Source: UBA4744 sp963707435 (GTDB lineage: Bacteria > Actinomycetota > Acidimicrobiia > Spongiisociales > UBA4744). From it: DNA of 64,000 nt. Position 1 is the first letter of the stretch; the number at the start of each line of letters is the position of its first letter. The DNA is taken from the NCBI GenBank assembly GCA_963707435.1, contig CAVPPF010000005.1, forward strand, positions 629,228 to 693,227. Reading direction: 5' to 3'. Under the pieces are notes generated by a model. That model did no database searches, was not told the origin of the DNA, and was given only the letters and a program-made list of their open reading frames with translations. Position numbers and translations under genes: made by a program. Positions 54,558-63,506 of the stretch are shown here, in pieces.

Positions 54558-56238
54558 ATGCATCCTGAACTCGACGAGCTCGCTACCGAGTTGTGGGATT
54601 TCGGTCTCGAGAACTCACCCTCATCGGCGACCATGCTGGGTGACCACCGGTTCGACCACTTGATTGAGGACTACTCCGAGGAGCAGGAACGGCTGCAACG
54701 CGCCCAGCTGAGCGCAATCGCCGACCGGGCGGAAGCGATCGATCCGACCACCCTGACCCACGCCGAACAGGTCACCCGGGAAGTGATGATCGGTGAATGC
54801 CGGAAGAACGTGGCCGCAATCGACAGCGAAATCGCCGAGATGCAGAGCGATCAGCTGGTTTCTCCCCACGCCTCCCTGATGCACGTCGTCTCCCAGTGGA
54901 TGTTTCCCGAACCGGAGCACGCCGAGGCCTATGTGGAGCGACTCCGGGCGATCCCCCGATCCCTCGACCAGGCCCTCGACCGTTTTCGATCGGCCATCCG
55001 CAAGGGCCGCCCGCCCGCCCGACTCACGGTCGTCCGGAGCCTCAGCATGCTGGACGGCTACCTCGCCTCCCCTCCCGACGAGGACGCTTTCGCCGCCGTC
55101 GGAGGACCGACCGGCTGGGACGGCGAAACAGCCTGGCGCGAAGCGTTGAGCAGCATCGTGATGGATACCATCCGTCCTGCTTTTCAGCGCTACCGGGACA
55201 CCTTCGAGAGCGAGTTGCTGCCGGTGGCACGACCCGACGACCGGTGCGGGCTCACCTGGGCCGAGGGTGGCGACGAGATATACGCATCGGCGGTGACCCA
55301 GCACACCGGTCTCGAACTGACCCCGGACGAGATCCACGAGATCGGCATGGACGACATCACGGTCAGGCTGGCAGCCGAGTACTCCGAGATCGGGGAAAAG
55401 GTGTTCGGGACCCGGGACGTGAAGGTCATCTTCGATCACCTACGCGATGACTCCGACCTCCGGTTTGCGTCCTCTGAGGAGATCATGGAAACCGCCCGGG
55501 ACATCCTCGCCCGTGCCAAAGCGGCGATCGCCGACTGGTTCGGGGTGCTCCCCAGAGCGGATTGCCTGATTGCCGCCATTCCGGAGTTCATGGCCAAGGA
55601 TTTGCCTGCCGCCCACTACATGCCGCCGGCCCCGGACGGATCACGCCCCGGTACCTACTTCGTGAACCTGGTCGACCCCCACGAGCGGATGAGGTACCAG
55701 GCAGAAGCAATCGGATACCACGAGGCCATCCCCGGCCACCACCTCCAATTGGCGATTGCAGGCGAACTGGAGGACATCCCCACCTTCCAGCGGTACATGG
55801 GCGCTACCTCATTCATGGAAGGGTGGGGTCTGTATGCCGAACGACTGGCCGACGAAATGGGCCTGTACTCGAACGATCTGCAACGCCTCGGCATGCTGTC
55901 CGCCGACTCGTGGCGGGCCGGGCGCCTGGTGGTGGACACCGGCATCCATGCCAAGGGCTGGAGTCGTGGCCAAGCGGTCGATTTCCTGGTGGAGAACACG
56001 GCGGTTGCCCGTTCGGAGGCAGAAGTGGAAGTGGACCGGTACGTTGGCTGGCCCGGCCAGGCCCTCGCCTACCGGCTGGGTCAACGGGAGATCTTCCGCT
56101 TCGCGCGAGAAGGCTCGCAGGGCCCTCGGGGACCGCTTCGACATCAAAGGGTTCCACGACACCGTGCTCACCTCGGGGCCGGTCACCATGTCCACCCTCG
56201 AGTGGCTGGTCGACGAATGGATCACCGGCCAGCGCTGA
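54558..56238 (+). pseudogene. DUF885 zinc metallopeptidase, frameshifted near the 3' end
   Basis: The zinc motif GYHEAIPGHHLQ and family segments (DLPAAHYMPPAPDGSRPGTY, TSFMEGWGLYAERLADEMGL) are intact. After AYRLGQREIFR one extra base near 56101 shifts the frame: the expected end (REKARRALGDRFDIKGFHDT and so on to DEWITGQR) is read in another frame and stops at 56238, while the original frame runs on to 56423. Either a real recent mutation or a sequencing error; about 45 C-terminal residues are affected. Role: broad dipeptidase or carboxypeptidase. Confidence 0.75.
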
Positions 56239-56258
56239 GGGCCTCTGCGGTCCGGGAA

Positions 56259-57569
56259 TCACCCGGCCACGGTGAAGGCCTGATACACGCCCAGCGGTTC
56301 TCCCGACTCCGCACTGAACTCGCCGACGAACAACTCGTACGTGCCGGGAGCGAGGTCGTCGATCGCGAACGAGAACGCTCCCCACGCCTCGATGTAGTCG
56401 GCCGTCCCGTACGGGTACGTTGATGCCGCCTGAACGCCGACAAAGTCGGTTCCCGAGAACGTCGCCTCCACGAGTTCACCGGTTCCGGGTTCGGAAGCAG
56501 CTCTGCGCAGGACGGCAGCACCCTGTGCCTCGAAGGGACGCCCCCAACCGGTGACTTCGATCGGCAGGCTCACCCCCGGGCCGTTCACATCCACCTGAAT
56601 GGGCATCACAACCGTAAGACCGTCCCTCTTGGCAGCAACGTCCAGACCGGCGCCGGTTGGGGCCGATCGAATATCAACGACTACCCGGGCCGGGTTGTCC
56701 AAGTGGGATACAGCCGCCCGCCGGTTCGAATCGAAGAAGGCCCGGAAAACCAGGTCCTCTCGACTCCCTGCTAGCGGCATGTCCCGGGTTGCCAAAACAA
56801 AACCCGACTCCCAATCGACTGTCTGCGCCACCGGCCGGACCTCGAGCACCCCCGGGATCCGCACCTCGACGATCGCATTGCCGCTGATTGCCGTCGTTCC
56901 CGGCGGGACCGTAGCGGCCGGAATGGACGACCAACCGGCCCCGGTGAGTCCGGCACCCTGACCCAGCACAATCACGATCCGTTCGCACTCGTCGGAGCGG
57001 TAGGTGAACACATCGAGTGCATTCCCGGCTCCCTCCCCCGCCGCCGACCCCTCAACGGTCTGGGTCCCCCCATACGCTGCTCCATCTGCCCGGCACGGGA
57101 GCCCCTCGAACGGCACCTCCCATCCGTCGGGCGGGGCCAGGAACGAAGCGTTGACCCATCCGCTGGTGCCGTCCTCCAGCAGGACGGAGCGCCACTCCGC
57201 ACCGCCCGAGATGGCCGAGTAGCCATCGAGCTCAACCCGGCCCCCCGGCGGCAGGCTGCCGACGATCGGATTGGATACGCCGGGGTTGTCACGGACGTTG
57301 AGAACATCATCGGACGCCACGCCGACCACCTGGTAGCGCCCGTCGTCCCAAACCGTCACCGGGCTCGTGGTGGTACTGGCGGACGGGTCAGGTTCAGTCG
57401 TGGAGGGCGGCAGTGCCGTCGCCGTTGTCGTTGCGGCTCCAGGTGAGGTAGCGGTTGAGGAGCTGCCGGGACTATCGCCTTCGAACGGGCCGAGCAGAAC
57501 GACACCACCGGCGACCAGGACGACGACGGCAGCTCCTGTGAGAAAGGCCATGAGATTCCGGCGGGACAT
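56259..57569 (-). CDS. Secreted/anchored protein with SH3b, AMIN-like and Gmad2 domains
   Basis: 436 residues. An N-terminal anchor (LMAFLTGAAVVVLVAGGVVL) precedes a Ser/Thr/Pro linker. An SH3b domain (about 75-145; DVLNVRDNPGVSNPIVGSLP) follows, then an AMIN-like beta domain (about 200-310; NPARVVVDIRSAPTG), and a Gmad2 immunoglobulin-like domain to the end (VTGWGRPFEAQGAAVLRR, ending YQAFTVAG). All are cell-wall-binding or extracytoplasmic modules; no catalytic domain. Probably an envelope-associated binding protein. Confidence 0.85.
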   Translation of the reverse strand: MSRRNLMAFLTGAAVVVLVAGGVVLLGPFEGDSPGSSSTATSPGAATTTATALPPSTTEPDPSASTTTSPVTVWDDGRYQVVGVASDDVLNVRDNPGVSNPIVGSLPPGGRVELDGYSAISGGAEWRSVLLEDGTSGWVNASFLAPPDGWEVPFEGLPCRADGAAYGGTQTVEGSAAGEGAGNALDVFTYRSDECERIVIVLGQGAGLTGAGWSSIPAATVPPGTTAISGNAIVEVRIPGVLEVRPVAQTVDWESGFVLATRDMPLAGSREDLVFRAFFDSNRRAAVSHLDNPARVVVDIRSAPTGAGLDVAAKRDGLTVVMPIQVDVNGPGVSLPIEVTGWGRPFEAQGAAVLRRAASEPGTGELVEATFSGTDFVGVQAASTYPYGTADYIEAWGAFSFAIDDLAPGTYELFVGEFSAESGEPLGVYQAFTVAG

Positions 57570-57849
57570 GATCGGCCTCCGAGGATTTCTTCATATCACC
57601 TACGGACAACGAAAAACGAGTCGAATTTGTTGCGCCATTTTTCATCGGACGGACTTCACCGCGATCGCCTGTGCGTAGATGCTGCCACCGGAGCACATGC
57701 GGTTCCCCCGCACCGGTTTCTACGACGATCAGCCGAGCGCGTCCGAATCCGTTCTTCGATTGATGGCCATGCCATCCGGGATTCGCTCGTGCCTGGACTC
57801 GAAGACGCCGGCGCCTCCGCCGCTGCAGCACCGTTGCCCGACGACCCTC

Positions 57850-57941
<92 letters not shown>

Positions 57942-58051
57942 GTGCAACCGGCTTTCACCGGTGGCATGGACAAGTTACAAGTTCCCCGCTCGAAGCTCCA
58001 ACCTGTCTGTGGAACCAGCCGCTATCAGCGGCCGGTGTGTAGGGTCGCGAA

Positions 58052-58429
58052 ATGGGCAAACACCTCACTATTGACGAGCTGCTGGCAGCGGCGAGAAGCG
58101 GCCTCGATCGGGTCTCACCTCACAATCTCGCGACCGCTGTGAGCAACGGAGCCCTCATCGTGGACATTCGCGACAGCGCTCAGAGAATTCAACAGGGGGA
58201 GCTTCCGGGGGCCCACGTCATTGACTTGACGGTCCTCGAGTGGCGACTCGCCCCGTCGAGTGCCAGTCGGTCAATAGACGTTTCGCCCGATCAGCGCGTG
58301 ATCCTCGTGTGCAGCGATGGCTTCAGCTCATCCCTCGCCGCCGCTCGTCTTCAAGACCTGGGGGTGCCGGGGGCGACAGACCTCGAAGGCGGGTTCAAGG
58401 CCTGGGCTGCGTGGAGCCGCCAGCAGTAA
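58052..58429 (+). CDS. Single-domain rhodanese-like protein
   Basis: 125 residues. GALIVDIRDSAQRIQQGELP, then GAHVIDLTVLEWRL and the active-site loop VCSDGFSSSLAA with Cys87; the loop is of the CxxGxxS rhodanese type. Probable role: sulfur-carrier or sensor protein. It starts 110 bp from the 5' end of tRNA-Ser, divergently. Confidence 0.88.
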   Translation: MGKHLTIDELLAAARSGLDRVSPHNLATAVSNGALIVDIRDSAQRIQQGELPGAHVIDLTVLEWRLAPSSASRSIDVSPDQRVILVCSDGFSSSLAAARLQDLGVPGATDLEGGFKAWAAWSRQQ

Positions 58430-58550
58430 CAGAACACCGCGTGCCCCCGTCTCGTGGACGTGCGTGGTGGCGTGGTGTTGAGTGATTACCCGACAGGATT
58501 GGCCCCCTTCGGCGGGGCCGGCGGCGAGCCGCTGCCGTCTTTGTGGCCCG

Positions 58551-58724
58551 CTACCGGCCGACCTTGTGCTTCGAGTACCTGCTCCACCCGTAGGCCACCA
58601 AAACAACCCCGACCGCGAGTTGAAGGATCAGGTTTGGGGATACGGATTGCTGGATGATGGTGACGGTGGCGAGGATGATCCAGACGGCCCCGATGACCAT
58701 ATAGAAGACGCGGAATGCCTGCAT
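58551..58724 (-). CDS. 57-residue two-span membrane protein
   Basis: An ATG-started frame of 58 codons: MQAFRVFYMVIGAVWIILAT, a short polar turn, then a second helix (LILQLAVGVVLVAYGW) and a basic tail ending YSKHKVGR. Composition and two clean helices argue that it is real despite its size. Weak ribosome site. Family unknown. Confidence 0.6.
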   Translation of the reverse strand: MQAFRVFYMVIGAVWIILATVTIIQQSVSPNLILQLAVGVVLVAYGWSRYSKHKVGR

Positions 58725-58801
58725 TGGGCAGAACCCTACCCGAGCTCACCATGTCGCCGTTCCAGGACGGATTCCGTGTGGTGAGTCCGCGTTGATCGGG
58801 A

Positions 58802-58853
58802 TTGACGTATGACATTGCTTGGGCCTAAACTCTGTAGTGCAGAGTACTCTGCA
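58802..58853 (+). promoter_or_regulatory. Promoter with palindromic operator
   Basis: TTGACG (58802-58807), 18-bp spacer, TAAACT (58826-58831), then the perfect palindrome TGCAGAGTACTCTGCA (58838-58853) over the expected transcription start. It controls the membrane protein and regulator pair that follow. Confidence 0.65.
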
Positions 58854-58883
58854 GCGATCAAGAACAAGAAGGAGGTGGATCCA

Positions 58884-59528
58884 ATGACGGGGCTCACCGA
58901 TCTCAAAGCTCTCGAGAAGCAAGCCTTCCGCCGGTTCTACGAAGACGGTATCTTCGACATCTTCCTGGGAGTGATGCTGGCCACGATGGCTCTCGGGGCG
59001 CTGATCGCCGACTGGACCGGCAAAGAGCTTCCCGGACTGGCCGCCATGTTCGCAATCGCGGTCGTGTCCGTGGTCGGTCTGACCGTCGTGCGCCGCCGGC
59101 TGCTGGCCACTCGCCTGGGTGAGTTCAAGCCGGGACCAGCCCGCAGACAGCGCATCACACTGACCCGGCTCGCCCTGCTGGGGTCGGTCGTGATCGGTCT
59201 CCTACTCTTCGCCGTCGTCGCGATCGGAGACGTCTCGATCTCCAGTCTCGAAGCCCTCATGCCGGCCGTCTGGTTTGTCAACGCCGTCGTGGTGTTGGGG
59301 GCCATGGCCTATCTGCTTGACGTGCCTCGTTTCTACCTATACGGGTTCCTCTTCGGCATGGTCATGCCGCTGATGATCTGGCCCGACGTTCTCTGGGACT
59401 TCCGGATTTCGCCGGCCGTCGCTTTCGGCATCCCGGCCCTGATGGTCATCAGCATCGGTGTCTTCAAGCTCAGCAGCTTCCTGAGGAACTATCCGGTTCA
59501 AACCACCGCGGAAGCGTTCGATGTCTAG
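58884..59528 (+). CDS. Integral membrane protein co-transcribed with a winged-helix regulator
   Basis: 214 residues from the ATG behind AAGGAGG. A soluble N-terminal segment (ALEKQAFRRFYEDGIFD) precedes about six helices. I recognise the pattern of a widespread unknown membrane family that is paired with a PadR/ArsR-like regulator, here the next gene with an 8-bp overlap. Function unknown. Confidence 0.75.
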   Translation: MTGLTDLKALEKQAFRRFYEDGIFDIFLGVMLATMALGALIADWTGKELPGLAAMFAIAVVSVVGLTVVRRRLLATRLGEFKPGPARRQRITLTRLALLGSVVIGLLLFAVVAIGDVSISSLEALMPAVWFVNAVVVLGAMAYLLDVPRFYLYGFLFGMVMPLMIWPDVLWDFRISPAVAFGIPALMVISIGVFKLSSFLRNYPVQTTAEAFDV

Positions 59529-59823
59529 CCACCCACCCGAGGTCGATCGACTGGTCCACGAACCTGCGCGCCTCGCCATCATGACCAATCTCTACGTGGT
59601 GGAGAGCGCCAACGCCACCTACCTCCTCCAGCAAACCGGGCTGACCTGGGGAAACCTAGGTTCGCATCTGGCCAAGCTGGAGGAGGCGGGCTACGTGCAC
59701 GTGGTCAAAGGTTATCGGGGCAGGCAACCGCAAACCACCATCTCCCTGACACCTGCCGGCCGAACCGCGCTGGTGGGCTACCGCAAGAACCTGCTGGCCG
59801 CCCTCGCCCATGTCGCGGACTGA
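59521..59823 (+). CDS. Winged-helix transcriptional regulator (HTH_34/ArsR-like)
   Basis: 100 residues. VDRLVHEPARLAIMTNLYVV, then LLQQTGLTWGNLGSHLAKLE and the wing GYVHVVKGYRGRQPQTTISL. The protein should dimerise on a palindrome; the perfect one at 58838-58853 ahead of its own operon is the obvious candidate, implying autoregulation (inference). Start overlaps the preceding gene. Confidence 0.85.
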   Translation: MSSHPPEVDRLVHEPARLAIMTNLYVVESANATYLLQQTGLTWGNLGSHLAKLEEAGYVHVVKGYRGRQPQTTISLTPAGRTALVGYRKNLLAALAHVAD

Positions 59824-59838
59824 CCCCCCGGCGGCCGT

Positions 59839-60591
59839 TCAGGACCGCTCGTGGCCGTCTCGTGCGGCGGGGTCCTGGCGGTAGAACGCTCGCAGTAGGC
59901 CGTACAGACCGGGCTCTTCACGCGAGAGACGGGACGGTGTAACGAAGAAAGCTTCGGTGGCGACGGCCAGCAGCTCGGCCGGATTGGTACCCGCATACGC
60001 ATCGAGATCTACCCCGGCGCCGTCCCGAAGCCGCCGCAGGATGGTGCGCAGGGCCGGCTCCCAGCGGCGTTTCAGCTCAGCCGACATGGGAGGCACCCCG
60101 TCGCTGGCCCCATTTCGCATGTCCAGCTTGTGGGCAAACTCGTGAAAGACCACATTGTGACCACGGCCGGAATGGCGAAACTGGCGGGACAGCTCGTCCC
60201 AGACGATGAGGACGGGTCCGTGGAGCATGGCCTGCCCCGCCAGAGCAGCACAGTCGCCGCTGACAATCCCCCCATCGAGATGGCGGGGCCCGGCATGATG
60301 CACGATCGTCGGCGAAATGATCACGGACGTGACGTCCCGGTAGAGCCCGTAGTCAAGACCGAGGATCAAGAGACAGGCCTGTGCAGCGACCAGCAGCTTC
60401 ATTTCTTCCGTGGGCTCGAATCCGCGAGTTCCCTCGAACGTCTTCTCGGCCAGGAAGGTACGGATCAGGTCTTCCAGCCGGAGACGATCAGCATCGTCGA
60501 GGGCCGCCCACCACCCCAGCCGCTTACCGAGCAGGTTTCGCCACGAATCAGAAAACGGAGTCTCCAGGGCCTTCGCTCGCCGGCGCCTCAT
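59839..60591 (-). CDS. MtfA-like zinc peptidase (M90 family)
   Basis: 250 residues from the ATG that overlaps the stop of the preceding gene. The zinc motif is HEFAHKLDM (HExxH); the regions ETFLAEKTFEGTRGFEPTEE-like (here RTFLAEKTFEGTRGFEPTEE) and ACLLILGLDYGLYRDVTSVI are typical of MtfA, the aminopeptidase that in E. coli binds the Mlc repressor. No Mlc homologue is nearby. Substrate here unknown. Confidence 0.9.
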   Translation of the reverse strand: MRRRRAKALETPFSDSWRNLLGKRLGWWAALDDADRLRLEDLIRTFLAEKTFEGTRGFEPTEEMKLLVAAQACLLILGLDYGLYRDVTSVIISPTIVHHAGPRHLDGGIVSGDCAALAGQAMLHGPVLIVWDELSRQFRHSGRGHNVVFHEFAHKLDMRNGASDGVPPMSAELKRRWEPALRTILRRLRDGAGVDLDAYAGTNPAELLAVATEAFFVTPSRLSREEPGLYGLLRAFYRQDPAARDGHERS

Positions 60592-61037
60592 GCTGCTTTC
60601 GCCTTCCTCGTGCGTCGGGGCGCCGGATGGGACAGCACCCGGGCCCACATCGGAACGGGCAGTTCATGGGTCCCCGCCGGAACCATCTCCAACCGGGCAT
60701 TCGGGAGGTGTTCCTGCCAGTGCCGGCCGGGGGCGGCTCCCGCCAGGGGATCCGCAGTGCCGTACAGGAGTAGCGTTTCTGCCGGCACGGTGGCGAGGTT
60801 GGCTACCCGGGACTCCTCAAAGGGCAGCGAGACGATAACCGGCCTTGGAAGTTCTGGATGGGCGACTGCAAGACTGAGGGCATCCCACCCGCCGGTCGAC
60901 CAGCCAACTACTCCGCCCGTATCGGCCTCCCATTGGGAGACGAGCCTCACATCTCGCTTGAACGTCTTCTCCGGTTCCGGATCGAAGAGGGCCAGCTCTT
61001 CGGGCAGGCACACGACAATCGACATCGGATCATGCAT
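60588..61037 (-). CDS. Small alpha/beta hydrolase-like protein
   Basis: 149 residues, short for the fold. Nucleophile elbow VVGWSTGGWDAL, acid in LLLYGTADPLAG and histidine in PAGTHELP are all present, so a minimal hydrolase core is complete; the lid domain is absent. Coupled to the mtfA-like gene by a 4-bp overlap. Substrate unknown. Confidence 0.75.
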   Translation of the reverse strand: MHDPMSIVVCLPEELALFDPEPEKTFKRDVRLVSQWEADTGGVVGWSTGGWDALSLAVAHPELPRPVIVSLPFEESRVANLATVPAETLLLYGTADPLAGAAPGRHWQEHLPNARLEMVPAGTHELPVPMWARVLSHPAPRRTRKAKAA

Positions 61038-61089
61038 CGCGGAACCCTACCCGCCACATGTGGGCAGGCCTCAAGGTCGAAGATCCCGG

Positions 61090-61179
61090 CGGAGGGAGTG
61101 GGATTCGAACCCACGGTGGGGCGGGTAGACCCCTACTCGCTTAGCGGGCGAGCGCCTTCGACCGCTCGGCCGCCTCTCC
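61090..61179 (-). tRNA. tRNA-Ser-like gene (anticodon GCT), apparently chimeric
   Basis: 90 nt. The 5' half through the anticodon stem is almost identical to the tRNA-Ser at 57852, but the anticodon loop is CCGCTAA, with C instead of the invariant U at 33. The variable arm, T-arm (GTGGG/CCCAC) and 3' acceptor strand (TCCCTCC) differ, leaving an A5-C68 mismatch and a G-U at 7-66. It may be a pseudogene or a minor tRNA. Confidence 0.7.
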
Positions 61180-61347
61180 GTGCCGCCAGGTTGTTGTCCG
61201 GTGGCATCTACAAGTCACCAGTTCCCGGGACCAGCTCCAACGTCGAGCGGGACGGAGACGAGATCGGGTCGGCTGAGGCCGGGAAGGTTCAGACAGTGGA
61301 ACACAGAGTTTCCTCGTGCCACCGTGTCGGCGTCGACGCCAGCCTGT

Positions 61348-61599
61348 TCAGGAGAATCCGGACGGTTCCTTCTCGCCCATCCGGGTGGGGCGCCGATTCC
61401 GGCGGACGCCCTCCACTACTAAGCCGATGAACACCATGGACCCAAGCGCATAAGCGACAACGACCAGAGCAGTTCCCGCCCAGGTGGGCCAGGGGTCGTC
61501 GCCGAATAGCCACAACCAATAGATCCCCGCCCCGAACACAACCACGAAAGTTGTGACTCCGACGGCGGCAAGGGCTCCAATCAGAATATGTCGCCACAT
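61348..61599 (-). CDS. Small two-span membrane protein
   Basis: 83 residues: helix 1 (HILIGALAAVGVTTFVVVFG), aromatic loop (IYWLWLFGDDPWPTW), helix 2 (TALVVVAYALGSMVFIGLVV) and a basic tail. No family recognised; the frame and hydrophobic pattern support a real gene. Confidence 0.6.
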   Translation of the reverse strand: MWRHILIGALAAVGVTTFVVVFGAGIYWLWLFGDDPWPTWAGTALVVVAYALGSMVFIGLVVEGVRRNRRPTRMGEKEPSGFS

Positions 61600-61701
61600 G
61601 ACGCTCTATCGGCAGATTATGTCCAAGGCTTTCGAAGTCAAAGCGGCGCCCGGTCGAGGCGTTTCCTGCCGCATCAACGAACACCAGGCCGTTGAGACAT
61701 C

Positions 61702-61908
61702 TCACCGCCATCCGCGGTTGGCACTGGTTGCCACCACCCCCGGTTGGGTGGAAGGCACCGAAGGCTCAGAGCGCGTGACCCGGACCAAAACCGGTACAAC
61801 GGTCAAGAGAATCAAGGCTATGACCACAATCAGAGCAAGCAGCCGCACCGACCTCCCGAATCGGGATTGGGGTTCCGAGGCGGAATCATCGGACCAGTAG
61901 GGATGCAT
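61702..61908 (-). CDS. Small single-span membrane protein
   Basis: 68 residues from the ATG at 61908 (MHPYWSDDSASEPQSRFG), one long helix (LLALIVVIALILLTVVPVLV), and a Ser/Thr/Pro tail. The N-terminal charge pattern suggests an outside C-terminus. Function unknown. Confidence 0.5.
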   Translation of the reverse strand: MHPYWSDDSASEPQSRFGRSVRLLALIVVIALILLTVVPVLVRVTRSEPSVPSTQPGVVATSANRGWR

Positions 61909-62000
61909 GGTTGCACAATATCGCCGGGCGGATTGGAGCAAGGGACCGGCTCCGCTCCCGGCACCGAGTCTGACCTGATGGCGAGCCGCTCAACAAGTGC

Positions 62001-62050
62001 CGTTCTCGCTCACCCGAGGATCGGGGCGTTCTCGCTCGGATAATGCTGAT
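62001..62050 (+). repeat. Interspersed intergenic repeat, partial member
   Basis: GGGGCGTTCTCGCTCGGATA, then ATGCTG matches the middle of member 1 (45710-45730, GCGTTACTGCTCGGATAATG). Confidence 0.35.
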
Positions 62051-62079
62051 ACGCGCTGTCTTGGCTGAGAGAACAAAGG

Positions 62080-62109
62080 TATTGATGAGTCAATATTCTG
62101 ACCTATACT
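62080..62109 (+). promoter_or_regulatory. Promoter/operator of the Phd-RelE toxin-antitoxin operon
   Basis: The inverted repeat TATTGA-TGAG-TCAATA (62080-62095) overlaps a TTGATG -35-like box, and TATACT (62104-62109) is the -10 at 16-bp spacing. The antitoxin ATG is at 62117, so the message is nearly leaderless. Typical of autorepressed toxin-antitoxin operons. Confidence 0.6.
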
Positions 62110-62116
62110 GACAGGC

Positions 62117-62371
62117 ATGAGCGACACCCTCCCATTCTCGGAAGTCAAGACACATCTCTCCGAACTGGCCGACCGAATCGAAGTCGAACACGACCGCATC
62201 CTGGTGACCCGAAACGGCCGACCCTCGTTTGTGCTCATCAGCCCCGACGATCTGGAATCCCTTGAGGAGTCACTCGACATCCTCAGAGACGATGAACTGA
62301 TGAAGTCGTTGCGCCGGTCACGCCGAGAAGCCTCCCAAGGCAAGCGACTTCGCCTTTCAGATCACATCTGA
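62117..62371 (+). CDS. Phd/YefM-family antitoxin
   Basis: 84 residues. MSDTLPFSEVKTHLSELADR is the DNA-binding N-terminal part of Phd/YefM antitoxins; TRNGRPSFVLISPDDLESLE completes the fold, and the helical C-terminus should wrap the toxin. Followed 9 bp later by the toxin gene. Confidence 0.93.
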   Translation: MSDTLPFSEVKTHLSELADRIEVEHDRILVTRNGRPSFVLISPDDLESLEESLDILRDDELMKSLRRSRREASQGKRLRLSDHI

Positions 62372-62380
62372 GGCGACTTC

Positions 62381-62644
62381 GTGTACGAAGTCGAGATTAC
62401 CCCTGAGGGTCTGCGCCACCTCAACCAACTGCCCGAGAAGGTTCGTCATGCTGCCCTGGCGGCAATCTTCGGGCCTATCGCTGAGAATCCCCAACGGGTC
62501 GGGAAGCCACTGCTCGGCGAACTCGAGGGACTCCACTCTGCCAGGCGCGGTGACTATCGCATTATCTACGAGATCTTCGACGACCAAGAAACCGTCCTCA
62601 TCCATAGGATTCAGCACCGACGCGACGTCTACCGATCAAGGTGA
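62381..62644 (+). CDS. RelE/ParE-family toxin
   Basis: 87 residues from GTG. YEVEITPEGLRHLNQLPEKV, LEGLHSARRGDYRIIYEIFD and VLIHRIQHRRDVYRS are the RelE core with the basic and aromatic residues used for ribosome-dependent mRNA cleavage. Pair of the preceding antitoxin. Confidence 0.93.
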   Translation: MYEVEITPEGLRHLNQLPEKVRHAALAAIFGPIAENPQRVGKPLLGELEGLHSARRGDYRIIYEIFDDQETVLIHRIQHRRDVYRSR

Positions 62645-62813
62645 TCGACCACTGCGACACGCGAGGACGCTTGGGCCGATGAAGGCAACTGGAGCGACGG
62701 GCGAAGTATCGCTGAGTGGCCGGCCTATCGAGCGGAGAGGTGCCGATCCCGGACACCCGGCGAGATGTGCGTTCGTGCTCGGTATTTGGTGATCTCGTAC
62801 GATTCGACAACCT

Positions 62814-63143
62814 TCAGGGGAAGCAATTGACGGCGACGTTGAGCGCTTCGCATACCTGGCGCATTCGCTCGTCGCTCAGGCGGCCCAGCCGCTCGGTGAG
62901 CGTTCCGACCGAGACGCTCTCGATCGAATCCAGATTCACCGCCGACGTTCGAGGGATCGGATCGTCTTCTGGTTCGAGCACGACCTCGCTGGGGAGACCC
63001 CTGATGTTGGTCGTACATGGAGCGATCACCGTCCGGCGGAGCCGCGGGATTGCCACGTCACGCGAGAGGACAACGACGGGTCGGCGTGAGATTTCGGGTA
63101 GTTCGCACCACCAAACATCTCCCCGGGATGGCAGATCCTTCAC
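62814..63143 (-). CDS. MazF/PemK-family toxin (mRNA interferase)
   Basis: 109 residues. SRGDVWWCELPEISRRPVVV, VAIPRLRRTVIAPCTTNIRG and the terminal helix cover the whole MazF fold, including the Arg and Thr residues of the active site in the first loops. The start overlaps the antitoxin stop by ATGA. Confidence 0.92.
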   Translation of the reverse strand: MKDLPSRGDVWWCELPEISRRPVVVLSRDVAIPRLRRTVIAPCTTNIRGLPSEVVLEPEDDPIPRTSAVNLDSIESVSVGTLTERLGRLSDERMRQVCEALNVAVNCFP

Positions 63144-63376
63144 GAGGATCCGGCGGCCTCACGGAACGACGCCAGGTCCCCCCATTCGTCGAGTTGGTCG
63201 AGCGGCTGGGCGTCATAAGCGCCATAGGCCTCATCAATCTCGGCCACCCGATGTTGCGCAAGCAGTGCTGCCAGCGCTTCGTCGATCAGCCCCGCATCGT
63301 TGATGTCAGCTCGAAGGCGTCTTGCCTCTTCGAGCAATCTCTCGTCCACCGTGGTGCTAACTCTCACTCTGGTCAT
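63140..63376 (-). CDS. RHH antitoxin of the MazF toxin
   Basis: 78 residues from the ATG at 63376. TRVRVSTTVDERLLEEARRL is a ribbon-helix-helix DNA-binding N-terminus; the acidic, tryptophan-containing C-terminal tail (LDQLDEWGDLASFREAAG) should block the toxin. Translationally coupled to the toxin gene. Confidence 0.88.
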   Translation of the reverse strand: MTRVRVSTTVDERLLEEARRLRADINDAGLIDEALAALLAQHRVAEIDEAYGAYDAQPLDQLDEWGDLASFREAAGSS

Positions 63377-63420
63377 GCCACAATCATGCCACAACAACGC
63401 TACAACCTCAATGACTCAAC

Positions 63421-63460
63421 TGGACTACCGAGCGCATTCGTGAGGATATGTGCGGTGTAC
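63421..63460 (+). repeat. Interspersed intergenic repeat, short member
   Basis: ACCGAGCGCATTCGTGAGGA, then TATGTGCGG; close to member 1 at its 5' part only. Lies just upstream of the toxin-antitoxin pair. Confidence 0.4.
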
Positions 63461-63506
63461 TGCCTCATGACTGGGTAGGTTGGGGCCACTAACGCAGAGG
63501 GGGATC

